52,281 nucleotides of DNA from Planotetraspora thailandica (GTDB lineage: Bacteria > Actinomycetota > Actinomycetes > Streptosporangiales > Streptosporangiaceae). The stretch is from positions 1 through 52,281 of the forward strand of contig NZ_BOOR01000019.1 of NCBI RefSeq assembly GCF_016863335.1. Reading direction: 5' to 3'. The notes below the pieces were generated by a model. It worked only from the letters and a program-made list of their open reading frames with translations. It ran no database searches and had not been told where the DNA came from. How positions within the stretch are numbered: position 1 is the first letter of the stretch; the number at the start of each line of letters is the position of its first letter. Of this stretch, positions 8,481 to 17,848 are shown piece after piece. The translations under genes and the position numbers were made by a program.

Positions 8481-11357
8481 TTACACAGTATTTCCAGCAC
8501 CCGTGCCATCGTCGGGCATCCCCGCCCGGTGGGCCACGGCGGCAGCCTGCGTACGGCTGGACACGCCGAGTTTGGCGAGGATGTTGGAGACGTGCACGCT
8601 GACGGTCTTCTGCGAGATGAACAGCCGCTCGCCGATCTCCCTGTTGGGCAGTCCCACGGCGACATGCGCGAGGACCTCGCGTTCACGGCCGGTCAGCCCG
8701 GTCAGCAGGCCCTCCGCGCCCGGGTCGGCGCCGGTGAAGCGGGCGCGTCGTCCCAGCTCCGTCAGAGCCGCGCGGAGCGGCTCCGCCCCCAGGCGGTCGG
8801 CCACCTTCGTCGCCATGGTCCATTCGGCGTGCGCCTGCTCGCGGTCGCCGGTTTCGAGCAGCGCCTCGGCGAGCCGCCACCGCGACCTCGCCTCTTCATA
8901 GACGAAGCCGAAGCCGAAGGCCTCCGTCGCGGCGCTCCACGCGGCCGGGTCGGCCTCCCCCCAGGCGCGGCGCCAGTCGGCCTCGGCCCTCGCCAGCCAG
9001 GCGGCTGCTTCGGGTCCGAGCTGAGACCTGCGCAGGCCGGAGGGGCCGTTGGCCGCCGCCCAGCGGGCCCGCTCGACGAGGTCGTCGGCCAGTGCCCTGT
9101 CGCCCTCCTGCCTCCGGTCGGCCAGCGCCCACAGGCCCGTGGCCGCCACGCGGATGACACCGGGGTCGAACGGTTCGATCGTGTCGAGAACGGCGCCCAC
9201 GTGAGTGAGCGCACTCTCCTGGTCGCCGCGCCACAACGCCAGCTCGGCCGCCAGGCACCGCGCCATGTAGGCGACCAGCTCGTCGGACCAGAAACCCGCC
9301 AGCCACCTCAGGCGCTCGTCGGCGTCGGGGCGGCCGCGGGCGACCTCGACGAACAGCGCGAAAGAGGACAGCACCGCCTCCGCCTTCGTGCCCACCCGGA
9401 TGCCGAAGTCGGCCGCCAGCCGTTCCGCCGCGTCCCAGTCGCCGCCGGCGAAGTGCACGAGATATTGGAGGAACCGCAGATCGGTCCCGTAGTTGCTCCA
9501 AGTGAGGCCGGTGTCGTGGGCCAGCAGGACCCCGAGTTCGGCGGTCTCGGCCGCCATGGCGAGTTCGCCCCGCTCGTACTGCAGCCGTGCCTGCGTGAAA
9601 CGGGCGCGCAGGTCGATGGACAAGTCGCCGGAGGTGCGCCGGGTGGCTTCCGCCAGCAGTTCGGCCGCCCGGGCCGCGCTCCCCGTGCCCTCCTCGAAGA
9701 CGGCCAGGCTGACCAGCGCGCTCGTCTCGGCGTCGCGCGCCGACGTGGCCCGGGCCACCTCCAGCGCCCGGGTGGCGGTGGCGATCGCCTCGTCGATTCG
9801 ATAGACGTGCCACAAGACGCGGGCGTAGGTGGCCAGCGCCCGGGCCAGCAGGGGGCTCTCGGGCGCGAGTTCGACCGCCTCGCGGGCCGTCTCGATCAGC
9901 CCGGGGGACTCGTCGTCGGAGTCGATGCGGTAGTAGGCGAGCCGCTCGTCGGTTTCGGCGATCAGGACCGGGTCGACGGCCAGCCGGCGCAGCCGCTGAA
10001 GCTGGGAGATCGCCCTTCGGTAGTCGCCGCTCGCCGCCGCCGCGGCCGCGCTGTCCAGCGCCAGCCTGGATCGGGGCGCGCCGGCCAGCGTCTCCGCGCC
10101 GGGCACCTGGTCCCACAATTCCAGCACCTGGTCGAAGTGCCGGTGCGCCTCGGCGGGGGCGCCGAGCTCGACGGCGAGTCTCCCCGCCTCGACCGACGAC
10201 CGTAGGGCGCCCGTCAGGTCATGGCTCGCCAGATGGTGGTGGGCCAGCTCGGCCGGCGAGCCGCCCCGCGCGGCCAGCAGGCCGGCGAACCTCGCGTGGA
10301 GCCGGGTCCGCTCGCCGGGCAGCAGGTCGTCGTACACGGCCTCCTGCAGCAGAGCGTGCCGGAAGGAGTAGCCGTCCGTGCTCGCCGTGAGCAGCCCGCG
10401 CGAGACGATCTCCCGCAGCGCGTCCTCAAGCGGCAGGTCGGACAACCCCGCCGCATCCCGCAGGAGATCGTGGTCGACCCGGCGGCCCGCCACGGCGGCG
10501 ACCCTGAGCACCTGCCTGGCCGTGTCCGACAACGTCTCGACCCGGGCCAGCAGGAGGTCGGCGAGCGTCCCCGGCAGGCGCTCACCGTTTGCCGAGGCGG
10601 CGAGAAGCTCCTCGGCGAAGAACGGATTGCCCCCGGCCCGGTTCACCACGCCGCCGATCACACCGATGTCGGTGGTCTCCTCGAGCGCGGCAAGGTGGGC
10701 CCGCATGGCGTCGTCGGCGAGAGGAGGCAGCTCGATCGACGTCACCAGGGGCAGCCGCTGCAGTTGGACGAGCACGGGCCGCAGCGGATGACGCCGGTGC
10801 AGGTCGTCGCTGCGGTAGGTCCCGACCAGGCAGACCCGTTCGCGCTGCATCATGCGGGTGAGGAAGACGAGCAGGTCGCGGGTGGAGCGGTCGGCCCAGT
10901 GCAGGTCTTCGAACACGAACATCACCGGCCGGTCACGCGTCACCTCGGCGAGAAGGTCGAGCACCGAGCCCAACAGCCGCTGCTGCGCGAGCGCGCCGGA
11001 CATGTCGCCGGACCCCGCGTCCGCTCCCGGCAGCAGGCGCTCCAGCACGGGCCTGGCCGCCACCGCGGAGCGGAAGGGGCCGTCCGGGTCCGCAACCGCG
11101 CCGCGCAACGCGTCCGCCAGCGGCAGGTACGGCAAGGCGTCGCCGAGCTCGGCGCACTGGCCGGCCAGCGTCGCGAATCCGCGCCGCCTCGCCTGCTCGC
11201 ACAACTCGGCGATCAGGCGGGTCTTGCCGATGCCCGCGTCGCCGCCGACGAGCGCGACGCCGGCGAGCCCGTCCTTGGCGGCGTCGAGCACACCCGTCAG
11301 CCGACCGAGTTCTGTGGAACGCCCGATCAGCGCGGATCGTCCCGTTCGCGCCATCAC
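8481..11357 (-). CDS. Large ATP-binding LuxR (LAL) transcriptional regulator
   Basis: A 958-residue regulator of the LAL/MalT-like STAND type. Walker A GDAGIGKT lies at about 39-46 and Walker [11 protein letters not shown] near 148. A long helical TPR-like middle follows. A LuxR-type HTH occupies the last 71 residues ([16 protein letters not shown], then [15 protein letters not shown]). Such proteins bind ATP and an inducer and activate nearby genes. The start is GTG 11357 with an ATG at 11354; neither has a strong ribosome site. The downstream aldehyde dehydrogenase on the same strand is a natural target or operon partner. Ligand unknown. Confidence 0.9.
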   Translation of the reverse strand: MMARTGRSALIGRSTELGRLTGVLDAAKDGLAGVALVGGDAGIGKTRLIAELCEQARRRGFATLAGQCAELGDALPYLPLADALRGAVADPDGPFRSAVAARPVLERLLPGADAGSGDMSGALAQQRLLGSVLDLLAEVTRDRPVMFVFEDLHWADRSTRDLLVFLTRMMQRERVCLVGTYRSDDLHRRHPLRPVLVQLQRLPLVTSIELPPLADDAMRAHLAALEETTDIGVIGGVVNRAGGNPFFAEELLAASANGERLPGTLADLLLARVETLSDTARQVLRVAAVAGRRVDHDLLRDAAGLSDLPLEDALREIVSRGLLTASTDGYSFRHALLQEAVYDDLLPGERTRLHARFAGLLAARGGSPAELAHHHLASHDLTGALRSSVEAGRLAVELGAPAEAHRHFDQVLELWDQVPGAETLAGAPRSRLALDSAAAAAASGDYRRAISQLQRLRRLAVDPVLIAETDERLAYYRIDSDDESPGLIETAREAVELAPESPLLARALATYARVLWHVYRIDEAIATATRALEVARATSARDAETSALVSLAVFEEGTGSAARAAELLAEATRRTSGDLSIDLRARFTQARLQYERGELAMAAETAELGVLLAHDTGLTWSNYGTDLRFLQYLVHFAGGDWDAAERLAADFGIRVGTKAEAVLSSFALFVEVARGRPDADERLRWLAGFWSDELVAYMARCLAAELALWRGDQESALTHVGAVLDTIEPFDPGVIRVAATGLWALADRRQEGDRALADDLVERARWAAANGPSGLRRSQLGPEAAAWLARAEADWRRAWGEADPAAWSAATEAFGFGFVYEEARSRWRLAEALLETGDREQAHAEWTMATKVADRLGAEPLRAALTELGRRARFTGADPGAEGLLTGLTGREREVLAHVAVGLPNREIGERLFISQKTVSVHVSNILAKLGVSSRTQAAAVAHRAGMPDDGTGAGNTV

Positions 11358-11569
11358 GATCGTGAGTATTGCATGCGCCCCCGACGGATTCCCGCCCCTC
11401 GTTTCGCCGGACGGCGGCCCGGGGTGAAGGAGTCCGGGGAAGATGGCCGATTCGATCGCGCATTCGAATACGGTCGTGCATCATTGGGGTTGCCGAGGAC
11501 GGCGGGGCCTGGGTGACGCCGACAGCCTGCAGCGGTCCGTGAAATCGAATCCGAGAGGGGTCCGGCCTC

Positions 11570-11703
11570 ATGACACGCACGCCTGAGATCGAAGCGGTGC
11601 CGCACTCATTCTGGCGTCGGCCGGCATGGCCGTCGGCGACATCGTGCGGGTGACCAGCTACCTGTGCGACGCGTCCTACGCGGAGGCGAACGCCGCCGCC
11701 TGA
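11570..11703 (+). pseudogene. Remnant of a RidA (YjgF/UK114) family gene
   Basis: An ATG at 11570 opens a short frame (MTRTPEIEAVPHS). A +2 frame change later, 11605-11703 encodes ASAGMAVGDIVRVTSYLC followed by DASYAEANAAA and a stop. The second piece matches the RidA pattern AGM..DIVRVT.YL.D. A full RidA is about 125-130 residues; here only about 45 codons in two frames remain, so most of the gene has been lost. The rest of the 398-bp gap 11358-11756 contains no gene I can support and presumably holds the promoters of the LAL gene and the SWIM operon. Confidence 0.5.
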
Positions 11704-11756
11704 CCTTGCTCGCGTGCTTCGCGCTGGAGGGGGATTTGTCGGAGGGAGTGGTTACT

Positions 11757-13115
11757 GTGCGGCGCGTGATCGAACGGTGGAGCCGGGATCAGGTGCTCGC
11801 CCTGGCGCCCGACGCGGCCTCGCAGAAGGCGGCGGCCGGTGCCGGAGCGCCTGCCAAGTGGTCGGGAACCGGCGCGCTTCCCGACGTGGTGTGGGGAGAG
11901 TGCAAGGGCAGCGGCGCGACGCCGTACCGCGCTTGCGTCGACCTCTCCGAGCCCGCGTACAAGTGCAGCTGTCCCAGCAGGAAGTTCCCCTGCAAGCACG
12001 TGCTCGGCCTCCTGCTGCTGTGGGCGACGGGCGAGGTGCCCGACGGCGGCGAGCCCGCCGGATGGGCGGACGAGTGGCTGCGGCAGCGGCGCGAGCGCGC
12101 CGAAAAGCAGGAGGAGGCGAAGGCCACTCGCGAGCCCCGTTCCCCGAACGGCCCGGCAGACGGCCCGGGAGACGGGCCGGCGGCCGGCTCGGCGACGTCC
12201 GCGCAGCGGGAGACCAGGGTCACGGCGGGCCTGTCCGAGCTGGAGCGCTGGCTCGCCGATCAGATCGCCCACGGAATCGCGGGTACGCAGCAGACCGGCC
12301 TGGCCGACTGGGCCGAACTGGGCAGGCGCCTGGTCGACGCCCAGGCGTCCGGAGTCGCCGGCGCGGTGGCACGGCTGCCCCGGCTGCTGCGCGAGGAGCA
12401 CTGGCCGGGCATGCTCCTCGGCGAATACGCGCTGATCCACCTTTTGGCGGTCGCGCACCGCCGTACGGCGGAGCTGCCCGACCCTCTACGGGACACCGTG
12501 CGGTCGCGGGTGGGCTTCCCGGTCTCCCGGGAGAGCGTGCTGGCCTCGCCCCGCCTCCGGGACACCTGGGACGTGATCGGGAGCCGAGACGAGGAGCAGG
12601 ACAGGCTGGTCGCCCGCCGGGTCTGGTTACAGGGCAGGGCCACCGGCCGGGCGGCGTTGGTGCTGTCCTTCGCCCCCATCGGGCAGGTCCTCGACGCCTC
12701 ACTCGTGACCGGAATGACCGTCGACGCCGAGCTCGCCTTCTACCCCGGGTCCTCCCCGTTGCGCGCCTTAGTCGCGGAGACGCACGGCACGAGCGCCCGC
12801 ACCGCGGCGGCGCACAGGGCATGCCGCCCTCCCGGCATGCGGCTCACCCGCGTGCCCGCCCTCATCGCCGGCGTGCTCGCGGGCGATCCCTGGACGGATT
12901 CCTGGCCCGTCGTCATCGGCGGTGTCGTCCCCGCCCGGGACGCCCTCCTTGATGAGGAAGGGAACGGGCTGCCACTGCATCCGGAAGGGGGCGTTCCGTG
13001 GCGGCTGCTGGCCGTGTCGGGCGGCCACCCCGTGACGGTGGCGGCCGAGTGGACGCCGCGTGGGCTCCGCCCTCTGACGGTCTGGGACGAGGAAGATCAG
13101 GCGGTGCGACTGTGA
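11757..13115 (+). CDS. SWIM zinc-finger protein (first gene of MoxR/vWA operon)
   Basis: 452 residues from GTG 11757, with GGAGGGA about ten bases upstream. The N-terminal part holds a SWIM finger, YKCSCPSRKFPCKH (CxCx6CxH), preceded by a conserved region including WGECKGSGATPYRACVDL. SWIM fingers bind zinc and contact DNA or protein. The middle is charged and low in complexity (residues about 115-160), and the remainder is an uncharacterised helical domain ending in a beta-rich segment. Its stop overlaps the next start (GTGA). In other actinobacteria such SWIM proteins head the same MoxR/vWA neighbourhood; a recognition or scaffold role is inference. Confidence 0.8.
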   Translation: MRRVIERWSRDQVLALAPDAASQKAAAGAGAPAKWSGTGALPDVVWGECKGSGATPYRACVDLSEPAYKCSCPSRKFPCKHVLGLLLLWATGEVPDGGEPAGWADEWLRQRRERAEKQEEAKATREPRSPNGPADGPGDGPAAGSATSAQRETRVTAGLSELERWLADQIAHGIAGTQQTGLADWAELGRRLVDAQASGVAGAVARLPRLLREEHWPGMLLGEYALIHLLAVAHRRTAELPDPLRDTVRSRVGFPVSRESVLASPRLRDTWDVIGSRDEEQDRLVARRVWLQGRATGRAALVLSFAPIGQVLDASLVTGMTVDAELAFYPGSSPLRALVAETHGTSARTAAAHRACRPPGMRLTRVPALIAGVLAGDPWTDSWPVVIGGVVPARDALLDEEGNGLPLHPEGGVPWRLLAVSGGHPVTVAAEWTPRGLRPLTVWDEEDQAVRL

Positions 13116-14581
13116 AGACTCCCACTGTGAACACCCCGACTGCGGACCCCGCGGCTCCGAACGCTGTGGTGCCGACTGGGGAGGCGGCGAGTGCCCCGGC
13201 AGAGGACGCCTCGTGGGAGGAACTGGTGTCGGCGGCTCTGGTGGGCGCCGACCGGCGCTCGGTGCCGGCCGTCAGGCTGCTGGAAGACGCGGCTGTGCAG
13301 GTGACGCGAGCACGCGCCGGGCGGCGGCCGCACGCGGGCCGGCTCCCCGGCCCCGCCGCGGAGGAGACGCGCCCGCTCGCCTCCCGCGCTGCGGGCGACC
13401 GGCTGGCCCGGATGCTCGGCGGCGAGCAGGCGCGCCTGGTGCCCGAATGGCTGGAGACGGCCGCGACCGCCGGGGTGCGCGTGCCCGCCCACCTGATTCC
13501 CGGGCTCCTCGACCTCGGCGCACGCGACCGGTCGATCCGGCCCCACCTGGGCCCGCTCGCCGGGGCACGCGGACGCTGGCTGGCCGAGCTCAACCCCGCC
13601 TGGGCGTACGTGCTGGAGGAGGCGGTCCTGCCCCGCGCGGAGGGCGAGACGCCGGAAGCCGGCGAGACGTGGGAGTTCGGCACGCGGGGCGACCGCAGGG
13701 CCTATTTCGCCGCGTTGCGCGCCGCGGCCCCCCTCCGGGCGCGTGAACTCCTCGAAGAGGGCTGGGCCAAGGAGACGCCGGAGGACCGCGCCGCGTTCGT
13801 CGGCCTCCTCGGCGACGGGCTGAGCATGGAGGACGAGCCGTTCCTGGAGGCGGCGCTCGACGACCGCCGACGCGAGGTGCGTCAGGCCGCGGCCGACCTG
13901 CTCACCCGACTGCCGGAGTCGCGGCTGGCCGGTCGGATGACCGAGCGGGCCGCGCGTTTCCTGACGAGGAACGGCGGCAAGCTGGTCGCCGAGCCGCCGA
14001 AGGCGTGCGACAGCACGATGGAGCGCGACGGAGTCAGACCCGGCCCGCCTGCCGGCATGGCCAAGCGCGGGTGGTGGCTGCAGCAGGTGCTGGCCCGCAC
14101 GCCCCTGTCGTTCTGGCCCGCGCACTTCGGCCTGAGCCCAGAAGAGGTGATCGGGCTCAAGATCGGAGACTGGGCCCGCGAGGTGTGGATGGGCTGGACG
14201 CGGGCGGTGATCCTGCAACGCGACGCCGCCTGGGCCCGGGTGCTGTTCGAGGCCGAGCCACTCACCGACCTGCTGTCCGTCCTTCCGCCGGAGGAGCAGT
14301 CGGCCCGGGCCGCGCTGCTGGTCGCACGGGAGCCGATGGACGGCAAGATGATCATGACGTTGGGTGGTGTGGCCCGGCCCTGGGGCACCCATCTGGCCAG
14401 AGCCGTGCTGAAAACCATCGTGGAGACCTCGGGCATGCGGCCGTGGGACGCCGGGGAGCTGATCCGGCTGGCCGGTGAGCGGCTCGACCCCGCACTGCAC
14501 GCCCACGTCGAACGGCTCGGCGTCACCGAGCTCGCCGCCACTTTGCGATTCCGCCATGACATGTTGAAGGAGCTTTCGTGA
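13112..14581 (+). CDS. DUF5691-like helical repeat protein
   Basis: 489 residues from GTG 13112, which overlaps the SWIM stop by four bases. The first 40 residues are a Thr/Pro/Ala-rich tail. The core looks like an alpha-solenoid: EPFLEAALDDRRREVRQA and ADLLTRLPESRLAGRM read like HEAT repeats. I assign it to the DUF5691 family from its place between SWIM and MoxR genes and its general sequence, not from a known active site. No catalytic motif is evident. It probably acts as a scaffold or substrate adaptor for the MoxR ATPase. It is translationally coupled on both sides. Confidence 0.65.
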   Translation: MKTPTVNTPTADPAAPNAVVPTGEAASAPAEDASWEELVSAALVGADRRSVPAVRLLEDAAVQVTRARAGRRPHAGRLPGPAAEETRPLASRAAGDRLARMLGGEQARLVPEWLETAATAGVRVPAHLIPGLLDLGARDRSIRPHLGPLAGARGRWLAELNPAWAYVLEEAVLPRAEGETPEAGETWEFGTRGDRRAYFAALRAAAPLRARELLEEGWAKETPEDRAAFVGLLGDGLSMEDEPFLEAALDDRRREVRQAAADLLTRLPESRLAGRMTERAARFLTRNGGKLVAEPPKACDSTMERDGVRPGPPAGMAKRGWWLQQVLARTPLSFWPAHFGLSPEEVIGLKIGDWAREVWMGWTRAVILQRDAAWARVLFEAEPLTDLLSVLPPEEQSARAALLVAREPMDGKMIMTLGGVARPWGTHLARAVLKTIVETSGMRPWDAGELIRLAGERLDPALHAHVERLGVTELAATLRFRHDMLKELS

Positions 14582-15645
14582 CGACCGTCCTGCGCCCCCA
14601 TGCGGAAGACCAGTACGCCGACGAACTGGCGATTCTGGCGAAGGACGACGACCGGCCGCGGCCCCCGGGCTGGCGCCTGTCGCCGTGGGCGGTGACCGTG
14701 TACCTCCTGGGGGACGGCGACCAGATCACCCCGAAATACGTCGGGCCCCGGCGCATCGTCGAGGTGGCGGTGGCGACCCTGGCGACCGACCGGGCATTGC
14801 TCCTGCTCGGCGTGCCCGGCACGGCCAAGACGTGGTTGTCGGAGCACCTCGCCGCCGCGATCAGCGGCGATTCGACCCTGCTCGTGCAGGGGACGGCGGG
14901 CACGGCGGAGGAGGCGATCCGCTACGGCTGGAACTACGCCCGCCTGCTGGCGGAGGGCCCCTCGCGGGACGCGCTGACGCCGAGCCCGGTGATGCGCGCG
15001 ATGTCCGAAGGGCGGCTGGCCCGGGTGGAAGAGCTCACCCGGATGCCCTCGGACGTCCAGGACGCCCTCATCACCGTCCTGTCGGAGAAGACCCTGCCCA
15101 TCCCGGAGCTGAACGAGGAGGTCCAGGCCGCCAAGGGCTTCAACGTCATCGCCACGGCCAACGACCGGGACCGGGGCGTCAACGACCTGTCGAGCGCGTT
15201 GCGCAGGCGGTTCAACACCGTCGTTCTGCCCGTCCCGGCGAGCGCCGAGGAGGAGGTGGAGATCGTCTCGCGCCGGGTCGCCCAGCTCGGCCGGTCGCTG
15301 GAGCTGCCGGACACCCCGGCGGGAATGGAGGAGATCCGCCGTGTGGTCACGGTCTTCCGGGAGCTTCGCGCCGGCGTTACTGCCGACGGCCGCACCAAGA
15401 TCAAGTCGCCCAGCGGCACGTTGAGCACGGCCGAGGCGATCTCGGTGGTGACCAGCGGCATCGCGCTGGCGGCCCATTTCGGTGACGGGGTGCTGCGCCC
15501 CGCCGACATCGCCGGCGGCATCCTCGGTGCGGTCGTCCAGGACCCGGTCAGCGACCGGGTGGTGTGGCAGGAGTACCTCGAAGCCGTGGTCCGCGACCGC
15601 GACGACTGGCGCGACTTCTACCGGGCCTGCCGCGATGCTGGCTGA
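14578..15645 (+). CDS. MoxR-family AAA+ ATPase
   Basis: 355 residues from GTG 14578, overlapping the upstream stop (GTGA). Walker A is GVPGTAKT (78-85). The position normally held by the MoxR Walker B (LLDEINRAP) reads LARVEELTRMP, with Glu-Glu in place of Asp-Glu. Sensor/arginine region NVIATANDRDRGVNDLS and ALRRRF follow. MoxR ATPases are chaperone-like and work with vWA-domain partners to mature or remodel client proteins; a vWA gene ends this operon. Length is normal. It overlaps the next gene by 11 bp. Confidence 0.9.
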   Translation: MTTVLRPHAEDQYADELAILAKDDDRPRPPGWRLSPWAVTVYLLGDGDQITPKYVGPRRIVEVAVATLATDRALLLLGVPGTAKTWLSEHLAAAISGDSTLLVQGTAGTAEEAIRYGWNYARLLAEGPSRDALTPSPVMRAMSEGRLARVEELTRMPSDVQDALITVLSEKTLPIPELNEEVQAAKGFNVIATANDRDRGVNDLSSALRRRFNTVVLPVPASAEEEVEIVSRRVAQLGRSLELPDTPAGMEEIRRVVTVFRELRAGVTADGRTKIKSPSGTLSTAEAISVVTSGIALAAHFGDGVLRPADIAGGILGAVVQDPVSDRVVWQEYLEAVVRDRDDWRDFYRACRDAG

Positions 15646-17848
15646 CGGGGCGCTCGCCCCGGCGATCCTCGGGGTGCGGCACCACGGACCGGGTTCGGCG
15701 AAAGCCGTACGGGCTGAGCTTGAAAGGCTCAAACCCGACATCGTGCTCATTGAGGGGCCGCCTGAAGCCGACGCGATCGTAGCGCTGGCGGCCGATCCGG
15801 ACATGGAACCGCCGGTCGCGCTGCTGGCGCACGTGCCGGGGGAGCCGTCCAAGGCGGCGTTCTGGCCGTTCGCGGTGTTCTCCCCCGAATGGCAGGCCAT
15901 CACCTACGCGCTGGGCGCGGGAGCCGAGGTGCGCTTCTGCGACCTTCCGGCCGCGCACAGCCTCGCCCTGAACGGGGAGACGCACGCGGAGGCCGAGGCC
16001 GGGCACCGCGATCCGATCGGGGAACTCGCACAGGCTGCGGGCTACGACGATCCCGAGCGCTGGTGGGACGACGTCGTCGAGCACAGCGGGGAGGGCGGCA
16101 CGCTCGAGGTCGTCGCCGAGGCGATGGCGGCCGTGCGCGCCGGGCACCGGGCGGCGGGCACCGAGGCCGTGCGTGAGGCGGCCATGCGCAGGGCGCTGCG
16201 CAAGGCCGTCAAGGACGGGTTCTCCACCGTCGCCGTCGTCTGCGGCGCATGGCATGTCCCAGCACTGAGCGACCTGCCCCCTGCCGCTGAGGACGACCGC
16301 CTTCTGCGCGGCCTGCCCAAGGTCAAGGTGGACATGACATGGGTGCCGTGGACACACGGGCGTCTGGCCGCGCACAGCGGCTACGGCGCGGGCGTCGTGT
16401 CGCCCGGGTGGTACGACCACCTGTTCTCCGCCGCCGACCGGCCGGTCGAGCGCTGGCTCGCGGCGGCCGCGGGGGTCCTCAGGGAAGAGGGCCTGCCCGT
16501 CTCCTCCGCCCACGTCATCGAATCCGTACGGCTCGCCGAAAGTCTCGCTGTGCTGCGCGGCAGGCCCCTTCCGGGCCTGTCGGAGGTGACCGAGGCCGCC
16601 AGGGCCGTGCTCTGCGAGGGCGACGAGATGCCGGTGCGGCTGATCCAGCGGCGCATGGTCGTGGGGGAGAGGCTCGGCGGCGTTCCCGCGTCGACGCCGA
16701 TGGTCCCGCTCCAACGTCACCTCAGGGACGAGCAGCGGCGGTTGCGGCTCAAGCCCGACGCGAACGCGCGCGACCACGACCTCGATCTGCGCAAACCGCT
16801 CGATCTCGACCGCAGCCGCCTCCTCCACCGGCTCAACATGATCGGCGTGCCGTGGGGGACCACCCGTCAGGCGCGCGGGAAGGGCACGTTCAAGGAGTCG
16901 TGGACGCTGGAGTGGCGGCCCGAGTTCGACGTGTCCCTCATCGAGGCCGCCACGTGGGGCATCACCGTCGAGGCGGCGGCCGGCGCCCGGGCCGGGGAGT
17001 TCGCGGCGGGTGAGGACACGTCCCTGGCCGACCTCACCGCCCTGGTCGAACGCTGCCTGCTCGCCGACCTGACCGGCGCGCTGCCCGGCGTCCTGCAAGC
17101 GATCAAGGACAAGGCCGCGCTCGACGGCCAGATGGCCCACCTGATGGCGGCCCTTCCCGCCCTCGTGCGGGCGCAGCGGTACGGCGACGTCCGGGGGAGT
17201 GCAGGGCTTGCCGCGATCACCGGCTCCCTGCTTGTCAGGATCTGCGCCGGCCTGCCGTCCGCGCTGACCGGGTTGGACGACGACGCGTCGCGGCAGATGG
17301 TCGCCCTGATCGACGGCGTGCACACCGCGGTCGGGCTGCTGGACGATGAGCGGCCGTCCGGCACCGGACCTCAGGACCGTGACCTGTGGCAGGCGACACT
17401 CGCGAGCCTGGCCGGGCGCACCGGCCTGCCCGGAATGATCGAGGGCCGGATCGTCCGCATCCTGTTCGACTCCGGCTCCGGCATGGACGTGGCCGACGTC
17501 GACGCCCGCATGGCCCGGGCGATGTCGCTCGGCAACCCGCCCGACAGGGCCGCTGCGTGGATGGAGGGATTCCTTTCCGGAGGCGGCCTGCTGCTCGTGC
17601 ATGACGCGAGGCTCCTCGCGACCGTGGACGGCTGGCTCACCGGGTTGTCCGCGGAGGCGTTCGTCGATGTGCTTCCGCTGCTCAGGCGCACCTTCTCGAC
17701 GTTTGCGCCGCCCGAACGCCGCATGATCGGCGACCGCGTCAGGTCGGGAGCCCCCGGCAGGGACGCGCAGGCCGCCTCTGCCGACGTCGACGACGAGCAG
17801 GCGGCGCCTGCCGTACGAACCGTGCTGGAAATCCTGGGGAGGGCGTGA
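15635..17848 (+). CDS. DUF5682-like protein, predicted TIKI/TraB/EreA-type fold
   Basis: 737 residues from ATG 15635, which lies inside the 3' end of the MoxR gene. The N-terminal 210 residues show GVRHHGPGSA (13-22), PDIVLIEGPPEA (34-45) and VCGAWHVPAL (202-211). This matches the pattern GxxHxxxxS, PDxVxxE and a late GxxH seen in the TIKI/TraB/ChaN/EreA superfamily, several members of which are metal-dependent hydrolases or peptidases. The C-terminal 500 residues are mainly helical without a recognised motif. I therefore infer an enzyme or degenerate enzyme at the centre of the MoxR/vWA system. The family name comes from operon context and is not checked. Confidence 0.7.
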   Translation: MLADGALAPAILGVRHHGPGSAKAVRAELERLKPDIVLIEGPPEADAIVALAADPDMEPPVALLAHVPGEPSKAAFWPFAVFSPEWQAITYALGAGAEVRFCDLPAAHSLALNGETHAEAEAGHRDPIGELAQAAGYDDPERWWDDVVEHSGEGGTLEVVAEAMAAVRAGHRAAGTEAVREAAMRRALRKAVKDGFSTVAVVCGAWHVPALSDLPPAAEDDRLLRGLPKVKVDMTWVPWTHGRLAAHSGYGAGVVSPGWYDHLFSAADRPVERWLAAAAGVLREEGLPVSSAHVIESVRLAESLAVLRGRPLPGLSEVTEAARAVLCEGDEMPVRLIQRRMVVGERLGGVPASTPMVPLQRHLRDEQRRLRLKPDANARDHDLDLRKPLDLDRSRLLHRLNMIGVPWGTTRQARGKGTFKESWTLEWRPEFDVSLIEAATWGITVEAAAGARAGEFAAGEDTSLADLTALVERCLLADLTGALPGVLQAIKDKAALDGQMAHLMAALPALVRAQRYGDVRGSAGLAAITGSLLVRICAGLPSALTGLDDDASRQMVALIDGVHTAVGLLDDERPSGTGPQDRDLWQATLASLAGRTGLPGMIEGRIVRILFDSGSGMDVADVDARMARAMSLGNPPDRAAAWMEGFLSGGGLLLVHDARLLATVDGWLTGLSAEAFVDVLPLLRRTFSTFAPPERRMIGDRVRSGAPGRDAQAASADVDDEQAAPAVRTVLEILGRA

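Noticed and set aside
11358-11605. 83-codon minus-strand frame upstream of the LAL gene
   Set aside because: Low-complexity Arg/Ser/Pro composition, no ribosome site, and it overlaps the RidA remnant.
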